A DNA stretch of 64,000 nt from positions 1 through 64,000 of the forward strand of contig VGGU01000002.1 of the NCBI GenBank assembly GCA_016868475.1, in the 5' to 3' direction. Position numbers and translations under genes: made by a program. Positions 55,684 through 64,000 of this stretch are shown in pieces (the stretch's first letter is position 1; each line of letters starts with the position of its first letter). The DNA is from Bacteroidota bacterium (lineage in GTDB: Bacteria; Bacteroidota; Bacteroidia; Chitinophagales; Chitinophagaceae). Under the pieces are notes generated by a model. That model saw nothing but the letters and a program-made list of their open reading frames with translations, did not search any database and was not told where the DNA came from.

Positions 55684-56706
55684 ATGATTCCATCCCTGTG
55701 CCGTGATGGGATATTTGCTGCCGCCTTTTGTAAATAGTTGTGCACCTTGTTCCACATCCGTCATATAGCCCACCACACTGATTTGTTCATTGAGCACCAG
55801 TTTATCGTATTCTGTTTGAGGAATGGTAAATAATAATTCGTAATCCTCACCTCCACTCAACGCACAGGCTGTGGGATCGATTTCAAATTTATAAGCGGCT
55901 TGTCGGGTTGCTTCTGCAATGGGAATTTTTTCTTCATAGAGCACGCAGCCCAATTGACTTTGCTTACAGATATGTAAGATCTCAGAACTGAGTCCATCAC
56001 TGATGTCCATCATAGCGGTTGGTTGAATTTTTTGAGCTGCTAAAAATTCAACAATATCTTTTCTGGCTTCAGGTTTTAATAGTCGACCTACTACATAGGC
56101 TTCGCCTTCCAGATCAGGCTGAACGCCTGGGTTCTCGAGATAAATCTTTTTTTCTCTTTCTAAAAACAACAACCCTATATAGGAAGCTCCCAAATCTCCA
56201 CTTACACAAATCAAATCTCCTTTTTGTGCAGTACTTCTTTTAACAAAAGCATCTGGGGTTACTTCGCCTATGGCTGTTATGGAAATAATCAATCCTTTTT
56301 GCGAGGAGGTGGTATCGCCCCCTACCAGGTCTACTCCATATTTTTCACAGGCCGCATAAATTCCTTCGTATAACTCTTCCACTGCTTCTACGCTAAGTCT
56401 ATTACTCAATCCTAAACTTATTACCAACTGTGTAGGTGTTGCATTCATAGCATAGATATCGCTAATGTTCGCGATTACCGATTTATATCCCAAATGCTTA
56501 AGAGGGGTATAGGTCAAATCAAAATGAACGCCTTCTACCAAAAGATCCGTACTGATTACGGTTTGCTTGCCAAAATGATCTATCACTGCTCCATCATCAC
56601 CAACACCTACAATGGAAGAAGCGTTTTGTAGTTCTATATTTTTAGTAACATGATCAATCAGCCCAAATTCTCCCAAGGAGCTGATTTCTGTACGTTGATT
56701 TGACAT
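55669..56706 (-). CDS. thiL: thiamine-monophosphate kinase
   Basis: The 345-residue protein has the ThiL motifs GVGDDGAVI near residue 35, STDLLVEGVHFD near 52, VGGDTTSSQKGL near 130 and MMDISDGLSSEI near 228. It converts thiamine phosphate to the active diphosphate. No other thiamine genes are adjacent. It is probably co-transcribed with the inositol-phosphatase family gene (9-bp gap). Confidence 0.95.
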   Translation of the reverse strand: MSNQRTEISSLGEFGLIDHVTKNIELQNASSIVGVGDDGAVIDHFGKQTVISTDLLVEGVHFDLTYTPLKHLGYKSVIANISDIYAMNATPTQLVISLGLSNRLSVEAVEELYEGIYAACEKYGVDLVGGDTTSSQKGLIISITAIGEVTPDAFVKRSTAQKGDLICVSGDLGASYIGLLFLEREKKIYLENPGVQPDLEGEAYVVGRLLKPEARKDIVEFLAAQKIQPTAMMDISDGLSSEILHICKQSQLGCVLYEEKIPIAEATRQAAYKFEIDPTACALSGGEDYELLFTIPQTEYDKLVLNEQISVVGYMTDVEQGAQLFTKGGSKYPITAQGWNHLARK

Positions 56707-56715
56707 AATACTAGT

Positions 56716-57510
56716 TTAAAGTTTTTTACGTCCATTAATCACTTCTACCATTTCATCGTGTATCAATCCGTTTGTAGCAATTAACTTGTGTTGATAAACC
56801 GAAAAAGCCTCTCCTCTGAAACCTGTTACTTTACCGCCGGCTTCTTCTACAATTAAATATCCGGCAGCACTATCCCAGGGTTCTAGTTTTTGTTCAAAGA
56901 ATCCATCAAATCTTCCGCAGGCAACCCAACACAGGTCAATTGCAGCAGAGCCTAAACGACGCACAGGAACTCCTTTACGTACAAACCGTTCAAATACTTC
57001 AATGGGGCCATTGTTTTCATTGATGTAGGTGTAAGGAAAGCCGGTGACCAAACAGGATTTTAATGTGGTTGTTTTTTTGCTGACCTGTATAGGTTTATCA
57101 TTAAGCGTAGCCCCCTTTCCTTTTTCTGCAAAAAAGAACTCTCGAAGATGTGGATTATAAACAGCTCCTAAAATGATGGAGCCCTTCCATTCCACAGCTA
57201 TCGATACACAGTTTAGCGGAATACCTTGCGCAAAATTGATGGTGCCATCTATGGGATCAATGATCCATTTATATTCGGAGCATTGTTCAAGCGCTCCACT
57301 TTCCTCTGCTAAAATCTGGTGATCCGGATAGGCTTTTTTAATTACTTGCAGAATAGCTTTTTCAGCAGCATGGTCTGCTTCGGTAACCAGGTTGTTTACA
57401 CCTTCTTTATTGTGTATTTCAAAACTGCCCTGGAAAAAACGAAGTATTTCTGCTGCGCCAGCGTCTGCAGCGTTACGTAAAATGGTGTGGAGCATGCGCG
57501 AAGATAACAT
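56716..57510 (-). CDS. inositol monophosphatase family protein (SuhB-like)
   Basis: The 264-residue (or 259-residue, from the second Met) Mg-dependent phosphatase has the metal-site motifs AEESGA near residue 68, DPIDGTINFAQG near 86 and EPWDSAAGYLIVEEAGG near 212. In bacteria such enzymes act on inositol-1-phosphate or related sugar phosphates, or as the SuhB transcription partner. The particular role is open. It is divergent from the GH3 gene. Confidence 0.92.
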   Translation of the reverse strand: MLSSRMLHTILRNAADAGAAEILRFFQGSFEIHNKEGVNNLVTEADHAAEKAILQVIKKAYPDHQILAEESGALEQCSEYKWIIDPIDGTINFAQGIPLNCVSIAVEWKGSIILGAVYNPHLREFFFAEKGKGATLNDKPIQVSKKTTTLKSCLVTGFPYTYINENNGPIEVFERFVRKGVPVRRLGSAAIDLCWVACGRFDGFFEQKLEPWDSAAGYLIVEEAGGKVTGFRGEAFSVYQHKLIATNGLIHDEMVEVINGRKKL

Positions 57511-57557
57511 GTCCCTCGCTCAATTGCTTATATTCGCACTATAACAGAAACAGTGCG

Positions 57558-59090
57558 ATGGCGTCTATTCTTGACATAAAAATTCCACGGGCACTGGCCT
57601 CCATTCTCCAGATCCCCATTAACGATAATCGTCGGCAACAACTTAGGGTACTTAAAAAACTGTTGAAAAAAGCCCGCTTTACCGCATTTGGTCAGCAGTA
57701 CCAATTTGATCAGGTTTTATTGAGCAAGCATCCGGGAAAAAAATTCCAGGAACTGGTTCCTATTCATGCTTACAATAAGATCTACGAGCAGTGGTGGAAA
57801 CAAACGCTCGATGGCACTCCTGATGTAACCTGGCCCGGTAAGATCAAATATTATGCATTGAGCTCCGGCACTTCCGAGGCCGCCAGTAAATATATTCCCG
57901 TTACTAATGATCTGCTGCGGAGCAATATGGTAAACTACCTGCGACAGTTAATTAGTTTGGCTAGATATGAGGAGGCTAATATGATGGCCATGACCAAAGG
58001 GTTTTTAATGTTGGGGGGAGCTACGGATCTAAAAAAAGGAAAGGCCGGATGGTTTGCGGGAGATCTCAGTGGTATTTTAGCTAAGCGCAGGCCATTCTGG
58101 TTTCAGACTTTTTATAAGCCAGGAGGACGAATTGCTGCAATTAGTGATTGGAATCAAAAATTGCATGAGATTGTTGAGCAAGCACCTAACTGGGATATTG
58201 GCTTTTTGGTTGGTGTTCCGGCTTGGTGCCAAATGCTAATGGAAATGGTGATTGAACGATATAAGCTGAACCATATTCATGAGGTTTGGCCCAATCTTAG
58301 TTTTTTTGTTCATGGAGGAGTGGCCTTTGCACCGTACAAGAAAGGATTTGAAAAATTATTAGGTAAACCTATTGTATATGTTGAGAATTATTTATCAAGC
58401 GAAGGATTTATCGGATATAGAACAAGAGAACATGCTTCAGGCATGCAATTGATCCTGAATAACAATATTTTCTTTGAGTTTATTCCGTTTGATGAATCCA
58501 ATTTTGACGCCGATGGAAATCCCCTTCCTGTTGCCAGCGCAAAAATGATTCATGAGGTAGAACCCGGAAAAGAGTATGCGCTACTCATGAGTACCAACGC
58601 GGGCGCTTGGCGTTATTTGATCGGGGATACCATTCGATTTACGGATATTGAACGTTCCGAAATAGTAATTACGGGTCGTATAAAACACTTCTTAAGTTTA
58701 ACCGGAGAACACCTGAGTGTAGATAACATGAACAAGGCCATTGAAATAGTGAGCAATGAACTCAACATCAGCATTCCTGAATACACGGTAGTTGGTCTTC
58801 CTTATCAAAGTTTTTTTGCGCATCGCTGGTATATTGCCACAGACGACAAAGTGGATGCAGCGGTGTTACGCACTAAAATTGATCAACAATTAAGAATATT
58901 AAATGATGATTATGCCACAGAAAGGGATAGTGCATTAAAAGAAGTGTTTCTCGAGGTACTCCCCGAAAAAAAATTTTTAGACTTTATGGCAGCAAAGGGA
59001 AAATTGGGAAGCCAACATAAATTTCCGCGCGTAATGAAAGGGGCCATGCTGGCAGATTGGGAAAAGTTTTTACAAACCAGTCAATGTTGA
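57558..59090 (+). CDS. GH3-family acyl-adenylating protein
   Basis: The 510-residue protein has the GH3 fold, known from plant auxin- and jasmonate-amino-acid synthetases. The ATP-loop-like SSGTSEAASKYIPVT is near residue 98, YLSSEGFIGYRTR near 280, and the C-terminal TGRIKHFLSLTGEHLSVDNM near 372. Bacterial GH3 proteins presumably adenylate a carboxylic acid and join it to an amine. The substrate is unknown. The gene for a peptidoglycan glycosyltransferase follows after 6 bp. Confidence 0.9.
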   Translation: MASILDIKIPRALASILQIPINDNRRQQLRVLKKLLKKARFTAFGQQYQFDQVLLSKHPGKKFQELVPIHAYNKIYEQWWKQTLDGTPDVTWPGKIKYYALSSGTSEAASKYIPVTNDLLRSNMVNYLRQLISLARYEEANMMAMTKGFLMLGGATDLKKGKAGWFAGDLSGILAKRRPFWFQTFYKPGGRIAAISDWNQKLHEIVEQAPNWDIGFLVGVPAWCQMLMEMVIERYKLNHIHEVWPNLSFFVHGGVAFAPYKKGFEKLLGKPIVYVENYLSSEGFIGYRTREHASGMQLILNNNIFFEFIPFDESNFDADGNPLPVASAKMIHEVEPGKEYALLMSTNAGAWRYLIGDTIRFTDIERSEIVITGRIKHFLSLTGEHLSVDNMNKAIEIVSNELNISIPEYTVVGLPYQSFFAHRWYIATDDKVDAAVLRTKIDQQLRILNDDYATERDSALKEVFLEVLPEKKFLDFMAAKGKLGSQHKFPRVMKGAMLADWEKFLQTSQC

Positions 59091-59096
59091 TCGTTT

Positions 59097-59804
59097 ATGC
59101 CTGCTAAATCCTCAGCCTCATTTTCCTGGTGGCGTACTGTTAAACGTGCTCTTTTTTACATTTTTATTCTTCAATTTATATACATCCTGGCTTTACGCTG
59201 GGTCAATCCCCCTATAACAATTACACAGTTAAACAATTGGTTAGTGGGTAATGGCATGCGCAGAGATTATGTGATGGCCAGTGAAATCTCGCCGTATATG
59301 CGGCTTGCCGTGATAGCTTCGGAAGATCAACTCTACACACAACACTATGGGTTTGATTGGAAACGTATACAAGAGGCAATGGCCTATAATAAAAGGAAGC
59401 CGCAAAAATTAAGAGGAGGAAGCACCATCAGTCAGCAAACGGCTAAAAATGTTTTTTTATGGCAAGGCCGAAGTTGGATACGAAAAGGGCTTGAAGTGTA
59501 CTTTACCACTATGATTGAATTGCTATGGGGAAAGAAAAGAATTCTTGAAGTATACTTGAACGTGATTGAAATGGGCAAAGGCGTGTTTGGAGTAGAGGCG
59601 GCTGCACAATATTACTTTGGAAAATCGGCCAGACAATTAACCCGAAGAGAAGCAGCTATGATTGCAGCCGGATTGCCCAATCCCAAGAAGTTCAACATAA
59701 AACCAGCTTCCAACTATGTGCAGGGCAGAAGTAATTTTATTCTCCGGCAAATGATGCACATACAAACTGAACCAACAATTCGAAAACTTATTGAGAATCG
59801 GTAA
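59097..59804 (+). CDS. mtgA: monofunctional peptidoglycan glycosyltransferase
   Basis: The 235-residue protein has one N-terminal transmembrane helix (about 17-35). The GT51 domain shows catalytic E76 in ASEDQLY, GGSTISQQ at 107-114, the Arg/Lys-rich ELLWGKKRILEVYLN block and GVEAAAQYYFGKSA. It polymerises lipid II glycan strands in the periplasm. No transpeptidase domain follows. It overlaps the convergent kinase gene by 17 bp. Confidence 0.95.
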   Translation: MPAKSSASFSWWRTVKRALFYIFILQFIYILALRWVNPPITITQLNNWLVGNGMRRDYVMASEISPYMRLAVIASEDQLYTQHYGFDWKRIQEAMAYNKRKPQKLRGGSTISQQTAKNVFLWQGRSWIRKGLEVYFTTMIELLWGKKRILEVYLNVIEMGKGVFGVEAAAQYYFGKSARQLTRREAAMIAAGLPNPKKFNIKPASNYVQGRSNFILRQMMHIQTEPTIRKLIENR

Positions 59805-60369
59805 CAAAAGCAGTTTCCAGTATTTGATTGACAGCACTAATGGCTAACTGTTTTCGTTCTGCATCTTTGCCATGTATGAGTGTCCAGGGAACAGCTTGGT
59901 TTTCCAACCAATTACGATAGATGAAAAATAATTTTTCACGCGTTGCCTGATCGGGATATTCTCTTAACCGATCCTTTACCCAGGGTAAGTCGGGTTGACA
60001 TAGAAAGTAGTGATCTACTTTTCGTTTAGCCAATTGCTCCTCAATAAACGGATGACATTTATTAAAAACAAATTGGCACCATACTTTCATAACACTCATG
60101 TCCGTATCAATAAAATATGGGATATCATAATCTTGTTCTAATAAAGGAGCAGCCCTTTTTTCCAGCTTCTCAGCCAGCTGATCTTCCAACGCAACCTGTC
60201 CCTTTGCAATAGTTAGCAGGTCTTGGAAACAATAATCCGTACCATGAGTAAGCAAATACTCACGGGCATATTCCGGACACCAGATTGTTTCAAAATGCTC
60301 GGCCAGTTCTTGACAGAGGGTACTTTTTCCGGTGCTCTCGGGGCCTATGATTACTATTTTCTTAAGCAT
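59788..60369 (-). CDS. NadR-like ribosylnicotinamide kinase domain protein
   Basis: The 193-residue P-loop kinase has Walker A GPESTGKST at residues 9-17. The C-terminal part resembles the NadR kinase domain (CPEYAREYL, DTDMSVMKVWCQ, WVKDRLREYP). It lacks the adenylyltransferase and DNA-binding parts of NadR. It probably phosphorylates nicotinamide riboside brought in by the adjacent PnuC. The two genes overlap by 8 bp. Confidence 0.9.
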   Translation of the reverse strand: MLKKIVIIGPESTGKSTLCQELAEHFETIWCPEYAREYLLTHGTDYCFQDLLTIAKGQVALEDQLAEKLEKRAAPLLEQDYDIPYFIDTDMSVMKVWCQFVFNKCHPFIEEQLAKRKVDHYFLCQPDLPWVKDRLREYPDQATREKLFFIYRNWLENQAVPWTLIHGKDAERKQLAISAVNQILETAFVTDSQ

Positions 60370-60988
60370 GTGACTTTTTCACTTTTTCTTTCCAACTATG
60401 CAAGCCTGCAAAAGCCAGCAACAAAAGTATTAAATAATAGAGCGCGGTAACCCTTAAACCTTTCACAAAATAAAGGGGCATCGAGGTAATATTGGTGAGT
60501 ATCCACCAATACCAGCTTTCTACTTTTTTTTGTGTCATCAACCACATCCCTGTAAATGCAGCTGCAGAAGCCAATGCATCTGCCCAAGGAATAGCCCCTT
60601 CAAAAAAATATTCTTTTAGCCCAGTAAGTGAACCGTACAGAACAAAATAAATAACCGCAAAGAACAAAACATGTTGTATCCACTCTTGATTGGTGGCATA
60701 GTTGATCTGCACCAATGGTTTTTGTCTAAGATCTTTTCGAGACCAATTATACCAACCGAAAAGACTCATGAGGGTATAATAAAAATTTACCACTCCTTCT
60801 CCGGGTAATTGAAACTTAAAACTTAACCAAGTATAAATAATGGTATTGAGTAGTCCGGTGGGATATACCCAACTATTTTCTTTTTTACTAAACCAAACAC
60901 TGACAATTCCTGCAGCTGCCGCCAACCATTCTATACAAGAAGTTTGAATGATTGATTCCCACAGATCAGCTATCAGATTGTTACTCAT
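60362..60988 (-). CDS. pnuC: nicotinamide riboside transporter PnuC
   Basis: The 208-residue membrane protein has about seven hydrophobic segments. The PnuC signature is visible: WVYPTGLLNTIIYTWLSFK near 39-57, YGWYNW-like SLFGWYNWSRK near 76 and the NITSMPLYFVKGL block near 166. It facilitates uptake of nicotinamide riboside, which the overlapping kinase traps as NMN. The gene also overlaps nfu by 4 bp, giving a tight three-gene unit. Confidence 0.94.
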   Translation of the reverse strand: MSNNLIADLWESIIQTSCIEWLAAAAGIVSVWFSKKENSWVYPTGLLNTIIYTWLSFKFQLPGEGVVNFYYTLMSLFGWYNWSRKDLRQKPLVQINYATNQEWIQHVLFFAVIYFVLYGSLTGLKEYFFEGAIPWADALASAAAFTGMWLMTQKKVESWYWWILTNITSMPLYFVKGLRVTALYYLILLLLAFAGLHSWKEKVKKSHA

Positions 60989-61581
60989 TCTGATTCGGCG
61001 ATCACTTCTTTTACTTCAGGGATCATTCGCTTCATCATTCCTTCAATCCCTGCTTTGAGTGTAATCATTGAGGAGGGGCAGCCACTGCAACTACCTTGCA
61101 TGACCAAGCTAACCGTACCCGCTTCATAGTTTTTAAATTGAATTGCGCCACCATCCATTTCAACGGCAGGACGAACATAAATATCCAACAACTCTTTAAT
61201 TCGTTTTACAACATCATCATCGTCGGCCACCACTTCATTGGAAACGCTTTGCTTTACGGCGGATAACTCTTCTTCATTCACTACAAGCTTGCCTTCTTCT
61301 AAATAATCCTTTAAAAATTGACGAACCGATGGTATTACATCGTCCCAGTCGGTTTCAGCAGTTTTTGTAAGTGTAACAAAATTGCTGGCTATAAAAACGG
61401 CTTTAATAAAAGGGAAACCGAATAATTCAGTGGCCATTGGAGAAGGTCCTGCGCTGGCCACATCTAGGAAGTCCACGCTTTTTCCCGGGTATAAAAGTTT
61501 ATTTGCCACAAACTTCATGGTTTCGGGGTTAGGGGTCATTTCCGTATAAATACTTACTATGGGATTGCCGGTCTTAATCAT
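60985..61581 (-). CDS. NifU-like iron-sulfur cluster scaffold (Nfu)
   Basis: The 198-residue protein has an Nfu N-terminal domain (about 8-95, TEMTPNPETMKFVANK). A NifU C-terminal domain has the cluster-binding C165-x2-C168 in GSCSGCPSS. It receives and passes on [4Fe-4S] clusters in the cytoplasm. It is the first gene of the nfu-pnuC-kinase unit, although functions differ. Clients here could include NadA and respiratory enzymes. Confidence 0.93.
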   Translation of the reverse strand: MIKTGNPIVSIYTEMTPNPETMKFVANKLLYPGKSVDFLDVASAGPSPMATELFGFPFIKAVFIASNFVTLTKTAETDWDDVIPSVRQFLKDYLEEGKLVVNEEELSAVKQSVSNEVVADDDDVVKRIKELLDIYVRPAVEMDGGAIQFKNYEAGTVSLVMQGSCSGCPSSMITLKAGIEGMMKRMIPEVKEVIAESE

Positions 61582-61663
61582 ATCGGGTTAATTTGTTCTG
61601 CAAAAATAACAAGTCTGGGAACGAATTGTTTACGAAGTAGGGAATCTGCTAATTTTCTGAAAT

Positions 61664-62401
61664 TCAATCAGTAAACCTTCCAGATTTTTTTAATACCCGA
61701 ATTAACACGTATAAGGTGGTCAGAGATGCAAGACAAATGCCTAACAATTGATTACGCCAAACCTCATCCTGACAGGCCAATGCCGGATAACGCCAAACAG
61801 GAATAGGAGCAAAGAGGAGTAAAAAAATTCCAGCTAACCAAATGTATTGTGTGGTGTGTTCTTTGAGTATCCATCGCTTCCAATTGAACTCCATGCCGGA
61901 CAATGTTCTACCAAGCCCTTGCAAGCGCGGCCACCAACGATTAACATCGCCACAATAAGCATCATAGCCTGCCCCAAACTTTCCTCGCAGAAAATTTTCT
62001 TCTGCCAAAACAATGGTCTGATAAATAAATAAAAAAACCGGAACCATTACAGCCACATAGAAAAGAGAGTTGGCAAGTATGCCTACACCTAATAACATTA
62101 AAATATTTCCAACATAAAGTGGATTTCTGCAATGACTAAAAATTCCTTCTGTAACAAGTCCGTCTGCATATGGTTTCCCTTCCTTGCCTCCCCGAACAAT
62201 GTAGGCTAATCCAATAGTGGCACCGCGAATGGCTTGCCCCAACAAAGTGGTGAGTAAACCCAATATAATGGGCCACCAATAGTAAGAGGGTCCACAGCAG
62301 GTTGCTGTAAATAACAAGGGGGATGGCAAAAACAGCGCACCGTAAAAAAGAATAAAGATGATATTACGGTATTTGAAAAAGAAGTTACCGATCGTAACCA
62401 T
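61664..62401 (-). CDS. isoprenylcysteine carboxyl methyltransferase-like membrane protein
   Basis: The 245-residue protein has about five or six hydrophobic segments. The ICMT/PEMT-type C-terminal methyltransferase motif begins near residue 88 (GIFSHCRNPLYVGNILMLLGVG) and continues with AEENFLRGKFGAGYDAYC near 131. Bacterial members methylate membrane lipids, thiols or unknown small molecules with SAM. It lies 16 bp after cmoA and may be co-transcribed. Confidence 0.85.
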   Translation of the reverse strand: MVTIGNFFFKYRNIIFILFYGALFLPSPLLFTATCCGPSYYWWPIILGLLTTLLGQAIRGATIGLAYIVRGGKEGKPYADGLVTEGIFSHCRNPLYVGNILMLLGVGILANSLFYVAVMVPVFLFIYQTIVLAEENFLRGKFGAGYDAYCGDVNRWWPRLQGLGRTLSGMEFNWKRWILKEHTTQYIWLAGIFLLLFAPIPVWRYPALACQDEVWRNQLLGICLASLTTLYVLIRVLKKSGRFTD

Positions 62402-62417
62402 AAAAGTAAATTGAAGA

Positions 62418-63146
62418 TTATTTTTTTACGGCCACCAGACCGGTAAAATTGTACCATTTGAAAAACACCTCACAATGAGCAAATCCCTGATCGCGTAGCA
62501 AACTGATATTCTCGCTCAATTTATAAGGGACCAGCACATTCTCCAATGCTTCTCTTTTTTGAGAGATCTCTAATTCGCTGTACTGATTGCGACGTTTGTA
62601 ATTGTAGTAGTAATTGATAAAGTTGCGATTGAAATTACTTTCTTCCGCCAAAATTTTTTCTACGATAATTAAAACGCCACCGCTATTCAAACCACTTACA
62701 ATATCCTGAATTAATTTTTCTCTGTAAATGGGCCGAACAAACTGAAGCGTGAGACAGAGCACCACTACAGAAGCGTTTTCGATTTTCACACCCTGTCCCA
62801 AATCCTTGCAACGTAATTCATAGGGGCGAGCGAAGTTGATCTCATCGAATTTTGCCTTACACTTTTCCAGCATTTCGGGCGAATCATCGATCCCAATAAA
62901 CTTGATGGATTGATCAACAAGCGTATCCATGCCAATCATAGTGGTTCCTGTAGAACAACCAAGATCATAGACAAAAGTGCCTACTCTGGCATGATCGGCC
63001 GCCAACTCTGCTACCATTCGTTGAATTTCGCCATAGAAAGGCACGGAACGATTGACCATGTCGTCAAACACATGGGCTACGTTTGCCCCGAATTTAAAAT
63101 CGCTGGCTTTGTTAATCTCTTCGCGGAACACCTGATCTGTTGACAT
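62418..63146 (-). CDS. cmoA: carboxy-S-adenosyl-L-methionine synthase
   Basis: The 242-residue class I SAM-fold protein has YDLGCSTGTTM near residue 60, NASVVVLCLTLQF, and the diagnostic CmoA segment YSELEISQKREALENVL near 180. This segment separates it from ordinary methyltransferases. It converts SAM and prephenate to carboxy-SAM, used by CmoB to make cmo5U34 in tRNAs. cmoB is not visible in the window. Confidence 0.93.
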   Translation of the reverse strand: MSTDQVFREEINKASDFKFGANVAHVFDDMVNRSVPFYGEIQRMVAELAADHARVGTFVYDLGCSTGTTMIGMDTLVDQSIKFIGIDDSPEMLEKCKAKFDEINFARPYELRCKDLGQGVKIENASVVVLCLTLQFVRPIYREKLIQDIVSGLNSGGVLIIVEKILAEESNFNRNFINYYYNYKRRNQYSELEISQKREALENVLVPYKLSENISLLRDQGFAHCEVFFKWYNFTGLVAVKK

Positions 63147-63183
63147 ATGCTAAATTGTCCGCAAAGTAACGAAATATCTAACC

Positions 63184-64000
63184 CTATTCAGGCTGTTGCC
63201 CCCATTTCTCTGGCGAACGCCAAAGGGCAGAGAGTAGTAGCTCGCGCATATAGAAAAACTCCTTAGGTAGCTTGTCGTGTACTTTTTCAAACAGATCCCG
63301 ATGATCTAAGAGTTCAAGTTTTCCTTCCTCTTTGTCTATGATCATCACTTTGTCAAAATCCTCTTTTGAAAAATTATCCAGACCTCTCCAATCCATATCA
63401 ACATAACGGGGCCTCCATCCAATTGGACTTTCAACGGCCTGTGCCTGCCCACGAATTCGGCCTACAATCCATTTTAGCACGCGTATGTTTTGACCATAAC
63501 CGGGCCATAAAAATTGTCCTTGCTCATCTTTTCTAAACCAGTTGACGCTAAAAACCCGTGGAGCATTGGAAAGATCTCTGCCGAATTGCAACCAATGATT
63601 CACGTAATCTCCAATATGATATCCCATAAAGGGCAGCATGGCAAAAGGATCGCGACGCACTTTTCCAATTTCACCAAAGGCTGCAGCGGTCATTTCACTC
63701 CCCATAGTAGCAGCCATATAAACACCAAAACTCCAGTTGAAACTTTGATAGACCAAGGGCACGCTGGTACTTCTTCTTCCACCAAAAATGAATCCTGAAA
63801 TATGAACGCCATCCGGGTTTTCCCAATTCTCATCAATGGCAGGATTTTGGTGTGCGGGTGCACAGAAACGTGAGTTGGGATGTGCAGCAGGTTGTCCTGT
63901 GCTGGAATCATAAGGTTTGCCCTTCCAGTCTGTTAACCCTTCAGGAATTTCCTTGGTTAATCCTTCCCACCAAACATCTTGATCAGCGGTAATTGCCACA
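63184..64000 (-). CDS. pckG: phosphoenolpyruvate carboxykinase (GTP), C-terminal part (runs off right edge)
   Basis: The last 271 residues are present; the N-terminal half lies beyond position 64000. GTP-type PEPCK motifs are clear: [20 protein letters not shown] with the Arg pair, [30 protein letters not shown] and [28 protein letters not shown]. The enzyme makes PEP from oxaloacetate with GTP in gluconeogenesis. The ATP-type enzyme lacks these segments. It lies 37 bp upstream of cmoA on the same strand. Confidence 0.96.
   Translation of the reverse strand, partial: VAITADQDVWWEGLTKEIPEGLTDWKGKPYDSSTGQPAAHPNSRFCAPAHQNPAIDENWENPDGVHISGFIFGGRRSTSVPLVYQSFNWSFGVYMAATMGSEMTAAAFGEIGKVRRDPFAMLPFMGYHIGDYVNHWLQFGRDLSNAPRVFSVNWFRKDEQGQFLWPGYGQNIRVLKWIVGRIRGQAQAVESPIGWRPRYVDMDWRGLDNFSKEDFDKVMIIDKEEGKLELLDHRDLFEKVHDKLPKEFFYMRELLLSALWRSPEKWGQQPE

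Noticed and set aside
1-64000. tRNA/rRNA genes, CRISPR arrays, insertion sequences, prophage
   Set aside because: No cloverleaf-like segments, repeat-spacer arrays, transposases or phage genes were seen by eye. Intergenic gaps are too short for most of these.

Overview
The window is a gene-dense, AT-rich chromosomal segment of a Bacteroidota bacterium, most likely of the Chitinophagales/Sphingobacteriia type. The evidence is: a clade II (Sec-type) nitrous-oxide reductase cluster; lineage-typical families (DUF2480, IPExxxVDY, CarboxypepD_reg/beta-barrel outer-membrane protein, bacterial GH3, two-PspC-domain protein next to a PadR regulator); weak Shine-Dalgarno sequences with several GTG/TTG starts; and repeated TAnnTTTG (-7) promoter elements just upstream of start codons. 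I see no tRNA, rRNA, CRISPR array, insertion sequence or prophage.

0-8 kb: a prephenate-dehydrogenase-like gene runs off the left edge. A long minus-strand denitrification operon follows: cytochrome c, nosZ, a fasciclin lipoprotein, an unnamed membrane protein, nosL, nosD, nosF, nosY and the iron-sulfur repair gene ric. 8-17 kb: glpD, a trpB2 gene behind a Trp-rich leader peptide and intrinsic terminator, two peptidases, a TPR protein, an SRAP/YedK-type gene and nadA. A 535-bp gene-free AT-rich gap (16970-17504) follows, and strand composition flips inside it.

17.5-25.7 kb: ppiD-like and DUF2480 genes, then the most unusual locus of the window. This is a translationally coupled three-gene cassette made of a stand-alone SET-domain protein, a D-Ala-D-Ala-ligase-like ATP-grasp enzyme, and a second ATP-grasp enzyme fused to its own SET domain. 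A 20-bp perfect palindrome lies in front of it. mnmG and ybeY come next, with a ParB/parS-like palindrome between them.

25.7-45 kb: feoA, nadD, chrA, an M20 amidohydrolase, feoB, an M28-PDZ peptidase, selD-mnmH (selenouridine tRNA modification), rho with a clear terminator, asnS, a DUF3089 lipoprotein, padR-pspC, gcvT, an SRPBCC protein and comB. 45-64 kb: a SWIM-SNF2 helicase, a large outer-membrane beta-barrel protein, kdsB, a fatty-acid hydroxylase, dnaN, recX, a nitrilase, thiL, an inositol-phosphatase family gene, a GH3 gene, mtgA, a pnuC/ribosylnicotinamide-kinase pair, nfu, an ICMT-like methyltransferase, cmoA and the C-terminal part of GTP-type pckG.

Linked functions: N2O respiration (nos cluster plus Ric); NAD synthesis and salvage (nadA, nadD, pnuC, kinase); tRNA modification (mnmG, mnmH/selD, cmoA); iron uptake (feoA, feoB, separated); and envelope building (kdsB, mtgA, outer-membrane protein). 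Everything was read by eye. Family names rest on recognised motifs, not on database searches.
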